The notes beneath the pieces were generated by a model, which worked only from the letters and a program-made list of their open reading frames with translations, was not told the DNA's origin and made no database searches. Made by a program: the position numbers and the translations under genes. From assembly GCF_004745595.1 (NCBI RefSeq), contig NZ_SRLH01000001.1, positions 314,234-378,233 of the forward strand: DNA of 64,000 nt. The letters are read 5' to 3'. Of the stretch, positions 26,844-34,912 are shown in pieces. Origin of the DNA: Flavobacterium humi. Lineage in GTDB: Bacteria; Bacteroidota; Bacteroidia; Flavobacteriales; Flavobacteriaceae. Numbering within the stretch: position 1 is the stretch's first letter; every line of letters starts with the position of its first letter.

Positions 26844-27124
26844 ATGCCTATGAGTATGGTTTGGCTTCGTGAATAGGCTTTCCGAATAATAATCGGCGAC
26901 TATTTTAAAAGATTTGTTCTTATTAATCTTACACATTAATTTTAGTCGCATTACATAAACTTTTGACGAAGCTTTGAATTCATTCGAAAGAACAGATTGC
27001 TGTTGATTTTTTGTAAAGCACTGAAAGTCAAATATAATAGTAAGCAATGCTTAAACCGATTTTATATGCTAAATTTGTTATGCCTACTTTAAGATAAAAA
27101 AATATAATCAAAATTATTTTCGAT
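26844..27124. other. Intergenic region before the Crp-type regulator
   Basis: 281 AT-rich bases. A short minus-strand reading frame crosses it but has no recognisable protein features. The only clear signal is the promoter box at 27070. Confidence 0.5.
27070..27077 (+). promoter_or_regulatory. Probable promoter -7 box of the Crp-type regulator
   Basis: TAAATTTG fits TAnnTTTG exactly, 47 bases before the ATG at 27125. Confidence 0.55.
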
Positions 27125-27715
27125 ATGGATAACCTGCAAGCAGCAAGGCAGTTTTTAAGCCTCTGCTGTAATTTATCAGAAGATGCCTTCTCTTTATCAA
27201 CAAATATGTGGCAGACAAAGTCGTATAGCAAAGGAGAAAAATATAACAAATGTGGGCGCATTTGCAGAACATCATCTTTTATATTAAATGGATATTTTAG
27301 GACGTATAAGGTAGACCCTGATGGTGAGCAGAGAAATGTTTTTTTGCACCCTCCGGGGCAGACTCTTGTTTCATTTGTGAGTTTTGTTCAGCAAATCCCG
27401 TGTGACTATGATATTGAGGCAATTACTGATGCAGAAATAATCAGTATAAGTTATGACGATCTTCAGAGATTGTACAAGAGTTCGATCGAATGGGAAAAAG
27501 TGGGGAGATTGTTTGCAGAATACGCTTATAAATTAGTGGAAGACAGATTTTTAGGCTATTATGACCTTTCTCCGGAAGAACGGTATCTAAAGTTGATCGA
27601 TGACGCCCCGGAAATCTTTAATGTTGTGACTCTAAAAGATATCTCATCGTTCCTCGGAATAGAATTTCAATCATTGTGTAGGATAAGGAAAAGGGTTTCT
27701 GAACGGAAAAGTTAA
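27125..27715 (+). CDS. Crp/Fnr-family regulator
   Basis: A 196-residue protein with a cyclic-nucleotide-binding-like beta roll (about 25-125: YSKGEKYNKCGRICRTSSFILNGYFRTYKVDPDGEQRNVFL) and a short C-terminal HTH (TLKDISSFLGIEFQSLCRIRKRV). The glycine/arginine pattern that binds cAMP in E. coli CRP is not preserved, so the effector is probably not cAMP. Four cysteines (two at 14-15, then in KCGRIC) are present in the first 50 residues. An alpha/beta hydrolase gene follows 56 bp later, with a 24-bp palindrome overlapping this gene's stop codon. Confidence 0.87.
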   Translation: MDNLQAARQFLSLCCNLSEDAFSLSTNMWQTKSYSKGEKYNKCGRICRTSSFILNGYFRTYKVDPDGEQRNVFLHPPGQTLVSFVSFVQQIPCDYDIEAITDAEIISISYDDLQRLYKSSIEWEKVGRLFAEYAYKLVEDRFLGYYDLSPEERYLKLIDDAPEIFNVVTLKDISSFLGIEFQSLCRIRKRVSERKS

Positions 27716-27730
27716 CTTAAGTTAACTTTT
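27707..27730. promoter_or_regulatory. Perfect 24-bp palindrome between regulator and hydrolase genes
   Basis: Arms AAAAGTTAAC and GTTAACTTTT flank TTAA, making a perfect 24-bp dyad that includes the regulator's TAA stop. The arms are too AT-rich for a strong terminator, though T bases follow. An operator for the Crp-type regulator ahead of the hydrolase gene is the more interesting reading. Confidence 0.5.
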
Positions 27731-27771
27731 TCTCAAATGCTAATTTTTAACTTTATTAAAATTTAAAGATT

Positions 27772-28458
27772 ATGACATTAGAAAAAAAACCTAAAATCGT
27801 CTTCTGCCACGGAATTTGGGCAGATGGTTCATGCTTTAGCAAGGTAATCCCTTCGTTGCAAGCCGATGGGCATGATGTAATTGCAGTTCAATATGGGTTA
27901 GACTCATTTGAAGAAGATGTAGCAACAGTTAAACGTACGATTAACCGCGTTGGCGGTCCTGTTATTCTTGTTGGCCACTCCTATGGCGGAGCAACAATTA
28001 CAGCTGCTGCAAGTGATGAACGTGTGGTTGGGCTTGTGTATATTGCCGCTGTAGCGCCTGCTGTTGGCGAAACTGTACAGGAGCAACTTGAGAAATACCC
28101 TTCAGACATTTTCACACGTGTTGAAGTGGCAGATGGCCGCGCCTGGATGCTTCCGTCAGGAACCGAATTCTTTGCCGGAGATCTTTCTGCGGAAGAGCAA
28201 AAGTTAGTATGGGCCACGCATTATGCACCTGCACATGATTTGTTCACTCAACAAAAAATCGCAAAAACACCATGGGATAGAATGCCAAGCTGGTATATTT
28301 TATGTACGGAAGACCATACTGTCCATCCGGACCTGCAACGCTGGGTTTCTAAAAGAATGGGGGCGAAAGTAACCGAGATTGTAAGTAGCCACGTGCCGAT
28401 GCTTTCACAGCCCGAAGTTGTGATTGATGTTATCCGCCAGGCGGCAGCATCTGTTTAA
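27772..28458 (+). CDS. Alpha/beta hydrolase (EstC-like)
   Basis: A 228-residue cytoplasmic alpha/beta hydrolase. IVFCHGIWADGSCFSKVIPSL carries the HG oxyanion motif, VILVGHSYGGATI the nucleophile S70, and CTEDHTVHPDLQ and SSHVPMLSQPEVV the acid and histidine of the triad. The family includes esterases and hydroxynitrile-lyase-like enzymes often induced by stress or solvents. It follows the Crp-type regulator by 56 bp, so that protein may control it. The substrate is unknown. Confidence 0.87.
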   Translation: MTLEKKPKIVFCHGIWADGSCFSKVIPSLQADGHDVIAVQYGLDSFEEDVATVKRTINRVGGPVILVGHSYGGATITAAASDERVVGLVYIAAVAPAVGETVQEQLEKYPSDIFTRVEVADGRAWMLPSGTEFFAGDLSAEEQKLVWATHYAPAHDLFTQQKIAKTPWDRMPSWYILCTEDHTVHPDLQRWVSKRMGAKVTEIVSSHVPMLSQPEVVIDVIRQAAASV

Positions 28459-28483
28459 AGATACTATTTAGAACCTAAATTAG

Positions 28484-28507
28484 AGGCCGCTTGAAGGCGG
28501 TTTCTTT
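28484..28507 (+). terminator. Probable terminator of the hydrolase gene
   Basis: Short stem CCGC / GCGG extended by G-T pairs, with loop TTGAAG and a T-rich tail. Confidence 0.6.
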
Positions 28508-28520
28508 ATTGCCTGTAAAT

Positions 28521-28551
28521 AAAAAAAGCACTCGATTTGAGTGCTTTTTTT
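28521..28551. terminator. Bidirectional terminator, serves tRNA-Val on the minus strand
   Basis: Stem AAAAAAAGCACTC / GAGTGCTTTTTTT with loop GATTT; the A and T runs give a U tract in both directions. It begins two bases from the tRNA 3' end. Confidence 0.88.
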
Positions 28552-28552
28552 G

Positions 28553-28627
28553 TGGGCGATGAGGGGTTCGAACCCCCGACCCCCTCGGTGTAAACGAGGT
28601 GCTCTGAACCAGCTGAGCTAATCGCCC
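28553..28627 (-). tRNA. tRNA-Val (anticodon TAC)
   Basis: A 75-nt cloverleaf on the minus strand. The acceptor stem GGGCGAT pairs with ATCGCCC, with discriminator A. The D arm has GCTCAGCTGGTTCAGAGC, the anticodon arm CCTCG-TTTACAC-CGAGG (anticodon TAC, valine) and the T arm GGGGGTTCGAACCCC. CCA is not encoded. A perfect Bacteroidota promoter precedes it and a terminator follows. Confidence 0.96.
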
Positions 28628-28639
28628 GTAATAGGACTG

Positions 28640-28669
28640 CAAATATACAGTTTGATTTTATAAAAACAA
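28640..28669 (-). promoter_or_regulatory. tRNA-Val promoter (TTG-N19-TAnnTTTG)
   Basis: On the minus strand, TTG (28669-28667) is followed after exactly 19 bases by TATATTTG (28647-28640), 12 bases before the mature tRNA 5' end. This full match to the Bacteroidota primary sigma consensus supports the taxonomic call. Confidence 0.85.
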
Positions 28670-28685
28670 CTGTTTTTTTAAATAA

Positions 28686-29060
28686 TTATTGTTTTTTGAT
28701 ATCTCTTAAGACGGCCCTGTCGTCATAATTCTCAATAATAACTTCAATAGGCTGGTTTTTAGTTGTTTTTCCTATGATGGTATACAATTTCCCGTTCGAA
28801 AACTTAATGTTGCTCCTGTCAAAATCAACATCGCCATACTCTAAAGTATTTTTAACATCGATGGTATCCAGCCAGTCTTCGGCGATTTTCTTTACGGCAA
28901 CATCCGAATAGACAAAAGGTTTTGTCCTGATATTGTTTAAAACCCTGTCATTTGGGAAATAAGTACAGCGGGTGTGTTTTTGGTTTAAAACGAAAAATAG
29001 AAACACGCAACCCACTACAAATCCAAAAAGGTAGTAACTCAATCTGTAAGCAAACTTCAT
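28686..29060 (-). CDS. Small membrane-anchored protein, DUF4258-like
   Basis: A 124-residue protein with one N-terminal transmembrane helix (about 9-26: YLFGFVVGCVFLFFVLN) and a soluble remainder: CTYFPNDRVLNNIRTKPFVYSD, YGDVDFDRSNIKFSNGKLYTIIG and PIEVIIENYDDRAVLRDIKK. It looks like the small Bacteroidota DUF4258-type proteins, of unknown function. It lies downstream of alanine dehydrogenase in the same orientation after a 38-bp gap, and upstream of tRNA-Val. Confidence 0.75.
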   Translation of the reverse strand: MKFAYRLSYYLFGFVVGCVFLFFVLNQKHTRCTYFPNDRVLNNIRTKPFVYSDVAVKKIAEDWLDTIDVKNTLEYGDVDFDRSNIKFSNGKLYTIIGKTTKNQPIEVIIENYDDRAVLRDIKKQ

Positions 29061-29098
29061 AAGAATTAATTTTCCTGCAAAAGTAAGAAGAATAAAGC

Positions 29099-30292
29099 TT
29101 AAAACACAATTAAGTTAATATCTCTGTATGTTAAATCGAACCATTCCCCGATGGTTTTGTTTGTCAAGATGCCATGATAGTAGTATACGCCGTTTTTAAG
29201 GCCGCTATCGCAGCGAATAGCGCTTTCAATACCTCCGTCGTCGGCTATTTTGAGTAGGTAAGGGGTGATGATATTGCTGATGGAAAGCGAAGCGGTTTTA
29301 GAATACCTCGATGGAATGTTAGGTACACAATAATGGATAACACCGTTTTTGATGAACGTCGGGTTTTCGTGGGTTGTAATTTCGGAAGTTTCGAAACAGC
29401 CTCCCGTATCAATGCTGACATCGACAATTACAGCGCCTTTTTTCATATGTTCGACCATGGTTTCAGAAACCACGATAGGTGTCCTGTATTTCCCTCTCAT
29501 AGCGCCAATAGCCACGTCGCAACGTCTTAATGCTTTAATAAGGGCTTTGTTCTGAATGGTCGAGGTGAAGATCCTTTGGTTCAGGTTGTTCTGTAAACGA
29601 CGCAGTTTTGTAATGGAATTGTCAAAAACCTTTACGCTGGCACCAAGCCCGATAGCGGTCCTTGCGGCATATTCTGCAACGGTGCCGGCGCCCAGGATTA
29701 CCACTTCGGTTGGTGGTACGCCTGTAATATTACCCAAGAGCAGCCCGTTTCCGGATTTGCTGGCTGTCATTAATTCTGCGGCAACAAGTACAGAAGCCGT
29801 TCCTGCAATTTCGCTTAAGGATTTTACGGCAGGAAAGGACCCGTCTTCGTCTTTAATGTATTCGAAGGCGAGAGCGGTTATTTTTTTCTTTTTAAGGGCT
29901 TCGAAATATTCTTTTTTCCTTGTTTTTAGCTGTATGGCGGAAATGATGATGGTCTCCTGGTTCATCATTTCGATTTCGGCTAAAGTTGCCGGCTCCACTT
30001 TTAATATCATGGGGCAGCTTAGGACTTTTTGGGTATCGTTGGTAATTTCTGCCCCGGCATCACAATAATCTTTGTCTGAATAGCTTGAGTTTTCTCCGGC
30101 TCCGGCTTCGATTAAAACCCTATGGCCGTGGGAAGTGATCGCATTCACAGCGTCCGGAGTCAGGCAAATGCGGCGTTCCTGGTAAGAAGTTTCTTTCGGA
30201 ATCCCTACAAATAATTCACTTTTGTGTTTAGCGATTTCAAGCTTTTCTTCTTGCGGAAGTAATTGTTGTTTGCTAAAAGGGGTAATGGCCAT
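29099..30292 (-). CDS. ald: Alanine dehydrogenase family protein
   Basis: A 397-residue NAD(P)-dependent dehydrogenase of the alanine dehydrogenase/PNT family (alanine to pyruvate plus ammonia). It has GIPKETSYQERRICLTPDAV (N-terminal substrate domain), EAGAGENSSYSDKDY, SEIAGTASVL, the Rossmann loop VVILGAGTVAEYAARTAIGLGA and HYCVPNIPSRYSKTAS. I chose the ATG at 30292 (MAITPFSKQQLL) since Bacteroidota homologues begin there; an in-frame ATG at 30313 would add seven residues. It follows tsaE with 42 bp between them, on the same strand. Confidence 0.9.
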   Translation of the reverse strand: MAITPFSKQQLLPQEEKLEIAKHKSELFVGIPKETSYQERRICLTPDAVNAITSHGHRVLIEAGAGENSSYSDKDYCDAGAEITNDTQKVLSCPMILKVEPATLAEIEMMNQETIIISAIQLKTRKKEYFEALKKKKITALAFEYIKDEDGSFPAVKSLSEIAGTASVLVAAELMTASKSGNGLLLGNITGVPPTEVVILGAGTVAEYAARTAIGLGASVKVFDNSITKLRRLQNNLNQRIFTSTIQNKALIKALRRCDVAIGAMRGKYRTPIVVSETMVEHMKKGAVIVDVSIDTGGCFETSEITTHENPTFIKNGVIHYCVPNIPSRYSKTASLSISNIITPYLLKIADDGGIESAIRCDSGLKNGVYYYHGILTNKTIGEWFDLTYRDINLIVF

Positions 30293-30334
30293 GATGCGAT
30301 TATTATTTGGCACAAATTACAAAAAATCTCATAA

Positions 30335-30742
30335 TTATTGAAGCTCAATCAATCTTTTACCGTCATTTAAAACAGAAATGGTAATGATAGAATGTTTTTC
30401 AGGGATTAAATCCGGGATGTTTTCCGCCCATTCAATAAAGCACCAGTTGCCGGAATACAGATATTCGTCTATTCCCATGTCCAGTGCTTCGGTTTGGTTT
30501 TTCAACCGATACATATCAAAATGGTAAACTACCTGATTTGTAGTGGTTTGGTATTCGTTAACTAAAGAAAAGGTTGGGCTACTTATTGGGTCTTCAATGC
30601 CTAGTTTTTCGCATAAGGATTTGATAAAAGTAGTCTTGCCGGCTCCCATTTGCCCATGAAAAAGGATTACTTTTTCGGGGTTTTGGGCCAATATTTTTTC
30701 AGCGGTTTCGCTTATTTGGTCAAGGTTGAATTCGATCTTCAT
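30335..30742 (-). CDS. tsaE: tRNA threonylcarbamoyladenosine biosynthesis ATPase
   Basis: A 135-residue TsaE, the ATPase partner of TsaB-TsaD in making t6A37 in ANN-decoding tRNAs. The P-loop is HGQMGAGKTTFIKSL (about 30-44), followed by SSPTFSLVNEYQ, YHFDMYRL and CFIEWAENIPDLIP, all family signatures. It shares one base with the porX stop (TAATG), so the two are translationally coupled. The porX-tsaE-ald order is one I have seen in Flavobacteriia. Confidence 0.95.
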   Translation of the reverse strand: MKIEFNLDQISETAEKILAQNPEKVILFHGQMGAGKTTFIKSLCEKLGIEDPISSPTFSLVNEYQTTTNQVVYHFDMYRLKNQTEALDMGIDEYLYSGNWCFIEWAENIPDLIPEKHSIITISVLNDGKRLIELQ

Positions 30743-32292
30743 TATTTCTTAGGACTAAAAACTAAAAAGGGAACAATCATTTCTTCCAGTGAAATCCCGC
30801 CGTGCTGGTAAGTGTTTCGGTAATAACTGACGTAATGGTTGTAATTGTTGACATAGGCCAGGAAATAGTCGTTTTTGGCAAAAATATACGAACTGGTCAT
30901 GTTGATGATAGGCAAACCGATCTTCCTAGGGTCTTTGGCAGCGTAAACCTCTTTGTTTTCATAGGTTAAGCTACGTCCGGTCTTGTACCTTAAATTCAGG
31001 CTGGTGTTCTTATCCCCAATTACCTTGGAAGGGCTTTTGCAATTGATTGTCCCGTGGTCTGTAGTGATAATAAGCTTAAAGCCAAGTCTTTGGGCTTGCT
31101 GTATGATTTCCAGTAAAGGTGAGTTTTTGAACCAGCTCAGGGTTAGGGAACGGTAAGCCTTGTCATCGGAGGCAAGTTCCTTTACGACGTCCATATCTGT
31201 TTTGGCGTGGGAAAGCATGTCGACAAAATTATATACGACAGTTACCAGCTTGTTGTCTTTCAAGGCTTTGAAGTTCTCTGCTAGTTTCTTTCCGTTGGCA
31301 AAATTGGTAATCTTGAAATACTCATGGCTGATATTGAGCCCCAGGCGTTTGAGCTGTGCAGTCAGGAATTCGGCTTCGTATAGGTTTTTTCCACCGTCTT
31401 CCACATCGTTTTTCCAATATTGCGGGAACTGTTTTTCCATATCAAGAGGCAATAGGCCCGAGAAGATGGCATTCCTGGCGTATTGTGTGGCAGTAGGAAG
31501 GATGGCGAAATAAGGGGTTTCGGCTTCTAACTTGTAATGGTTGTTGACTACGTTTTCAAAAGCTTTCCATTGGTCGTAACGAAGGTTGTCAATTACGACA
31601 AAGAGTATGTTTTCCGGCTTTTTAAGCTCCGGTACTACCAGTTCCTTAAAGAGATTGTGCGATTGTATCGGTTTGTCTGCTTTAGGTTCGAACCAGTCTT
31701 CGTAGTTTTTCTCGATAAATTTCCCGAATTGCGAATTGGCTTCGGCTTTCTGGGACTCGAGGATCTGGAACATGTTCTGGTCGTCTATGTCTTCCAGTTC
31801 CAGTTCCCAGAATATGAGTTTTTTGTAGAGTTCCACCCATTCTTCATAGGAATTGACCATGGACATTTCCATAGCGATCTTACGGAATTCCTTTTGGTAA
31901 TCCAAAGTGGTCTTTTCTGAAATAAGGCGGGAGTGGTCTAGGTTCTTTTTCAAGCTGAGGAGAATCTGGTTCGGATTGACCGGTTTGATCAGGTAATCGG
32001 CAATTTTAGAGCCGATGGCCTCTTCCATAATATACTCTTCCTCACTTTTTGTGATCATGATGACAGGAGTGGAGGACTTTTTTTCCTTCATTTCCGATAA
32101 GGTTTCCAGCCCGCTCATCCCGGGCATATTTTCATCCAGGAAAACAATATCGAAGTTTTCCTCCTGGAACAAATCGACAGCATCGCGCCCGTTATTGCAG
32201 GTGGTTACGTTGTAGTTTTTCTTTTCGAGGAATAATATATGTGGCTTTAACAAATCGATTTCATCATCGACCCAAAGGATTTTTATACTCAT
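30742..32292 (-). CDS. porX: PorX: response regulator with PglZ phosphatase domain, controls type IX secretion
   Basis: A 516-residue regulator. The CheY-like receiver (1-120) has D9-D10, phospho-acceptor D53 in VFLDENMPGMSG and K102-region LIKPVNPNQ. The C-terminal half (about 200-500) is a PglZ alkaline-phosphatase-like domain: ILFVVIDNLRYDQWKAF, PTATQYARNAIFSGL, TTDHGTINCKSP and YQHGGISLEEMIVPF. PorX, with sensor PorY and sigma factor SigP, controls the type IX secretion genes in Porphyromonas and Flavobacteriia, and its PglZ domain cleaves cyclic and linear oligonucleotides. No DNA-binding domain is present. PorY is not in this window. It is coupled to tsaE. Confidence 0.95.
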   Translation of the reverse strand: MSIKILWVDDEIDLLKPHILFLEKKNYNVTTCNNGRDAVDLFQEENFDIVFLDENMPGMSGLETLSEMKEKKSSTPVIMITKSEEEYIMEEAIGSKIADYLIKPVNPNQILLSLKKNLDHSRLISEKTTLDYQKEFRKIAMEMSMVNSYEEWVELYKKLIFWELELEDIDDQNMFQILESQKAEANSQFGKFIEKNYEDWFEPKADKPIQSHNLFKELVVPELKKPENILFVVIDNLRYDQWKAFENVVNNHYKLEAETPYFAILPTATQYARNAIFSGLLPLDMEKQFPQYWKNDVEDGGKNLYEAEFLTAQLKRLGLNISHEYFKITNFANGKKLAENFKALKDNKLVTVVYNFVDMLSHAKTDMDVVKELASDDKAYRSLTLSWFKNSPLLEIIQQAQRLGFKLIITTDHGTINCKSPSKVIGDKNTSLNLRYKTGRSLTYENKEVYAAKDPRKIGLPIINMTSSYIFAKNDYFLAYVNNYNHYVSYYRNTYQHGGISLEEMIVPFLVFSPKK

Positions 32293-32471
32293 AACGGTTT
32301 AATTTCTGTTGCAATTTACTATTAATTAAACACAGGATTCATAAAAATATTGTAAAAAAAGGGATTTTATATTGTTATAGGCAAGTGGATTTGCCTGGTG
32401 CGCCTGATACGGCAAAAGAAGGGGCCACAGTACGTTTTGCTATTGTTGAAAGCTTCCTGAAAAGGGATACT

Positions 32472-32515
32472 GCACTTTAACTGCACTTTAAGAGCACTTT
32501 AAGAGCACTTTAAGA
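32472..32515. repeat. Four tandem 11-bp repeats (GCACTTTAAGA)
   Basis: GCACTTTAACT is followed by three identical GCACTTTAAGA units with no spacers, then GCAAG. The 11-bp period equals one helix turn. It lies 180 bp upstream of porX and 219 bp upstream of the M13 promoter box. Confidence 0.85.
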
Positions 32516-32733
32516 GCAAGTAGTAGGAATTGGATCAGGAAGAAATCCTATAGCGGAAAATAAGCAGCAAAAACAGCAGTCAAATAACATATTCTATTGA
32601 AAATGTATTAGTTATAATTAAATTCAAAACTGTTGAAGCCTTCATTTGCCTGTTTTTACATATTTCTAAGGATAATAGTACAAAAAAATGCTTCAAAAAA
32701 GGCGCCCGTTTTCTTATGCTTCTCATAAAATCA

Positions 32734-32741
32734 TATATTTG
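32734..32741 (+). promoter_or_regulatory. Probable M13 peptidase promoter -7 box
   Basis: TATATTTG fits TAnnTTTG exactly and ends 25 bases before the ATG at 32767, supporting that start over the in-frame ATG at 32716, which lies upstream of the box. Confidence 0.7.
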
Positions 32742-32766
32742 CCGCCTAAATCAAATTAACTTAACT

Positions 32767-34815
32767 ATGAAATTGAACACTCTTGTCTTGCTTTTTTCGG
32801 GTGTGGCTTTGTTGGCTACCGGCTGTAAAAAAGAAAAAGAATTTGATCCAAATGCGCCGGATGCCTTGTTTACCAACCGTGATACTTTGGTAAATCCTGC
32901 GGATGATTTCTTTATGTATGCCAATGGCGGGTGGTTTGGCAAAAACCCAATCCCGGATTCGGAACGAAGCAATGGTATTTTCAGGACCATACAGGATACC
33001 ATCAATAACCAAATCATGCAGATCTGTGAGAAATCTGCACAAGCGAAGGCCGAAAAAGGAAGCAACAAGCAAAAAATAGGGGATTTTTATGCCTCAGGGA
33101 TGGATACTATTGCCATTGACAAAGCCGGCATCAATCCTTTACAAAAGGAAATGGCTAAAATTGATGCTGTAAAAGACGTACCTTCTTTACTTAATACAAT
33201 TGCTTATATGCATACTATCGGGACCAGCCCTGCTTTTGGTTTCTACCTGGGCCAGGACGATAAGATAAGTACGAAATATGCTTTGTTTTTCTCCCAGGGC
33301 GGATTAGGTTTGGGGAACAGGGATTATTATTTCAATACCGATGCGGAAACCACCAACATCCGTGCGGAATATGTGAAGCATATGGAAGCGATGTCAAAAC
33401 TGATGGGTAATGATGCCGATGTGTCAAAGAAAAACGCTGTAGTGATCATGAAGCTTGAAACGGATTTGGCCAGGGCTTCCAGAAAGTTGGAAGAACTTCG
33501 GGATCCGGTAAAGAATTACAATAAAATGGCCATTGGGAAATTTAAGGCAATGACACCTAATATTGACTGGAACAAGGTTTTGCCGCAGCTTAATGTTGTT
33601 GCTAAAGCAGATTCTGTGATAGTTGGGCAGCCGGAGTTTTATGCTTCTTTAGACAAAATGGTAACGTCGTATTCTGTTGAAGAATGGAAAACCTACCTGA
33701 AATGGAATTTGGTAAACAGTTATGCGTCTTTCCTAAGCAGCGATATCGAAAAGCAGAATTTCAAATTCTACGCGACTGTCCTGAGCGGTGTCGCCAAGCA
33801 AAAACCAAGATGGAAACGTGTGGTGGAACAAACCGACGGTTCTTTGGGAGAATTGATAGGACAGGTGTATGTTGAGGAATACCTGCCAAAAGGAACGAAA
33901 GAAAAACTATTGGAGATAGGCAACAATATCCGCGACGTATATGCCGAGCATATCAAGAAACTGGACTGGATGAGTGCCCAGACCAAAGCAAAGGCATTGA
34001 ACAAACTTTCAAAAATTGTCATGAAAGTAGGGTATCCTGACAAATGGAAAGACATGAGTTCCGTTACTATTGACAAAGGTTCTTATTGTGCTAATGTGAT
34101 GGCTGTGAATAAATGGGATTACAATTATATGATCTCCAAATATGGCAAACCTGTTGACCGTACGGAATGGAGCATGTATCCGCAAACCTACAATGCTTAT
34201 TACAACCCTAGCAATAATGAAATTGTAGTGCCTGCCTGTAACATATTGGTTCCGGGATATGAAGGAAGAATGCCGGATGACGCTATTTTGTACGGGATTA
34301 TAGGAGGTTCGACTTTCGGGCACGAAATCACGCATGGTTTTGACGACCAGGGAAGCCAGTATGATGAAAACGGTAACCTGAACAATTGGTGGACTAAGGA
34401 AGATTTGAAGAAATTCAAGGAAAAAACCAAACTGATTGTGGCCCAGTTCAATAAATATGAAGCATTGCCGGGCAAATTTGTGAATGGTGATGCCACACAA
34501 GGAGAAAACATTGCCGACCTTGGTGGTGTGGTAATGGGGTATGAAGCCTTCAAGAAAACGGCACAATACAAGGAAAATCAGAAAATTGCCAAATTATCCC
34601 CTGACCAGCGTTATTTTCTGGCCTACGGATATGCCTGGATGGTTAACATCAAGAACGAGTCGTTGTCACAGCAAATCATGACCGATGTGCATTCTCCGGC
34701 GAAATTCAGGATTAACGGGCCGCTAAGCAACATTCCTGAGTTTTATAAGGCTTTCAACATCAAGGAAGGAAGCAAAATGCGCCAGGCAGAAAAAGACAGA
34801 GTGATTATCTGGTAA
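32767..34815 (+). CDS. M13-family (neprilysin/PepO) metallopeptidase lipoprotein
   Basis: A 682-residue zinc endopeptidase. The N-terminus MKLNTLVLLFSGVALLATGC is a lipoprotein signal with lipobox LATGC (C20). The M13 N-terminal domain starts DDFFMYANGGWFGKNPIPDSE. The zinc site is FGHEITHGFDDQG (H519, H523), the third ligand lies in GENIADLGG, and the end reads SKMRQAEKDRVIIW, whose final tryptophan is the M13 hallmark. It is probably anchored in the envelope and degrades peptides. The ATG at 32767 is chosen because the signal peptide and promoter box fit it. A terminator follows. Confidence 0.94.
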   Translation: MKLNTLVLLFSGVALLATGCKKEKEFDPNAPDALFTNRDTLVNPADDFFMYANGGWFGKNPIPDSERSNGIFRTIQDTINNQIMQICEKSAQAKAEKGSNKQKIGDFYASGMDTIAIDKAGINPLQKEMAKIDAVKDVPSLLNTIAYMHTIGTSPAFGFYLGQDDKISTKYALFFSQGGLGLGNRDYYFNTDAETTNIRAEYVKHMEAMSKLMGNDADVSKKNAVVIMKLETDLARASRKLEELRDPVKNYNKMAIGKFKAMTPNIDWNKVLPQLNVVAKADSVIVGQPEFYASLDKMVTSYSVEEWKTYLKWNLVNSYASFLSSDIEKQNFKFYATVLSGVAKQKPRWKRVVEQTDGSLGELIGQVYVEEYLPKGTKEKLLEIGNNIRDVYAEHIKKLDWMSAQTKAKALNKLSKIVMKVGYPDKWKDMSSVTIDKGSYCANVMAVNKWDYNYMISKYGKPVDRTEWSMYPQTYNAYYNPSNNEIVVPACNILVPGYEGRMPDDAILYGIIGGSTFGHEITHGFDDQGSQYDENGNLNNWWTKEDLKKFKEKTKLIVAQFNKYEALPGKFVNGDATQGENIADLGGVVMGYEAFKKTAQYKENQKIAKLSPDQRYFLAYGYAWMVNIKNESLSQQIMTDVHSPAKFRINGPLSNIPEFYKAFNIKEGSKMRQAEKDRVIIW

Positions 34816-34832
34816 TATTATAATCCAAAAAC

Positions 34833-34872
34833 AAGACCCTTTTGAAGTTTATTTCAAAAGGGTTTCTTTTTT
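34833..34872 (+). terminator. Terminator after the M13 peptidase gene
   Basis: An 11-bp stem, ACCCTTTTGAA / TTCAAAAGGGT, with a T-rich tail. Confidence 0.85.
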
Positions 34873-34888
34873 CAATACATCAAATTCC

Positions 34889-34896
34889 TATATTTG
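34889..34896 (+). promoter_or_regulatory. Probable HD-hydrolase promoter -7 box
   Basis: TATATTTG fits TAnnTTTG exactly and ends 16 bases before the GTG start at 34913. Confidence 0.7.
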
Positions 34897-34912
34897 TATA
34901 AATCAATTTTTT

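Larger units (their letters stand above)
32293..32766. other. 474-bp divergent intergenic region with an 11-bp repeat
   Basis: This region lies between porX (minus) and the M13 peptidase (plus). It contains the four-copy 11-bp repeat at 32472-32515. A more GC-rich stretch at 32390-32480 has a short open frame (VDLPGAPDTAKEGATVRF...) that stops at the first repeat; I cannot identify it, and it may be a gene remnant. The M13 promoter box is at 32734. Confidence 0.5.

Noticed and set aside
26829..27047. A 72-codon minus-strand open frame
   Set aside because: It is AT-rich, overlaps a terminator and has no recognisable domain or promoter.
28140..32766. Genomic island at tRNA-Val
   Set aside because: No integrase, no direct repeat of the tRNA end and no foreign-looking gene content; both flanks are ordinary chromosomal genes.
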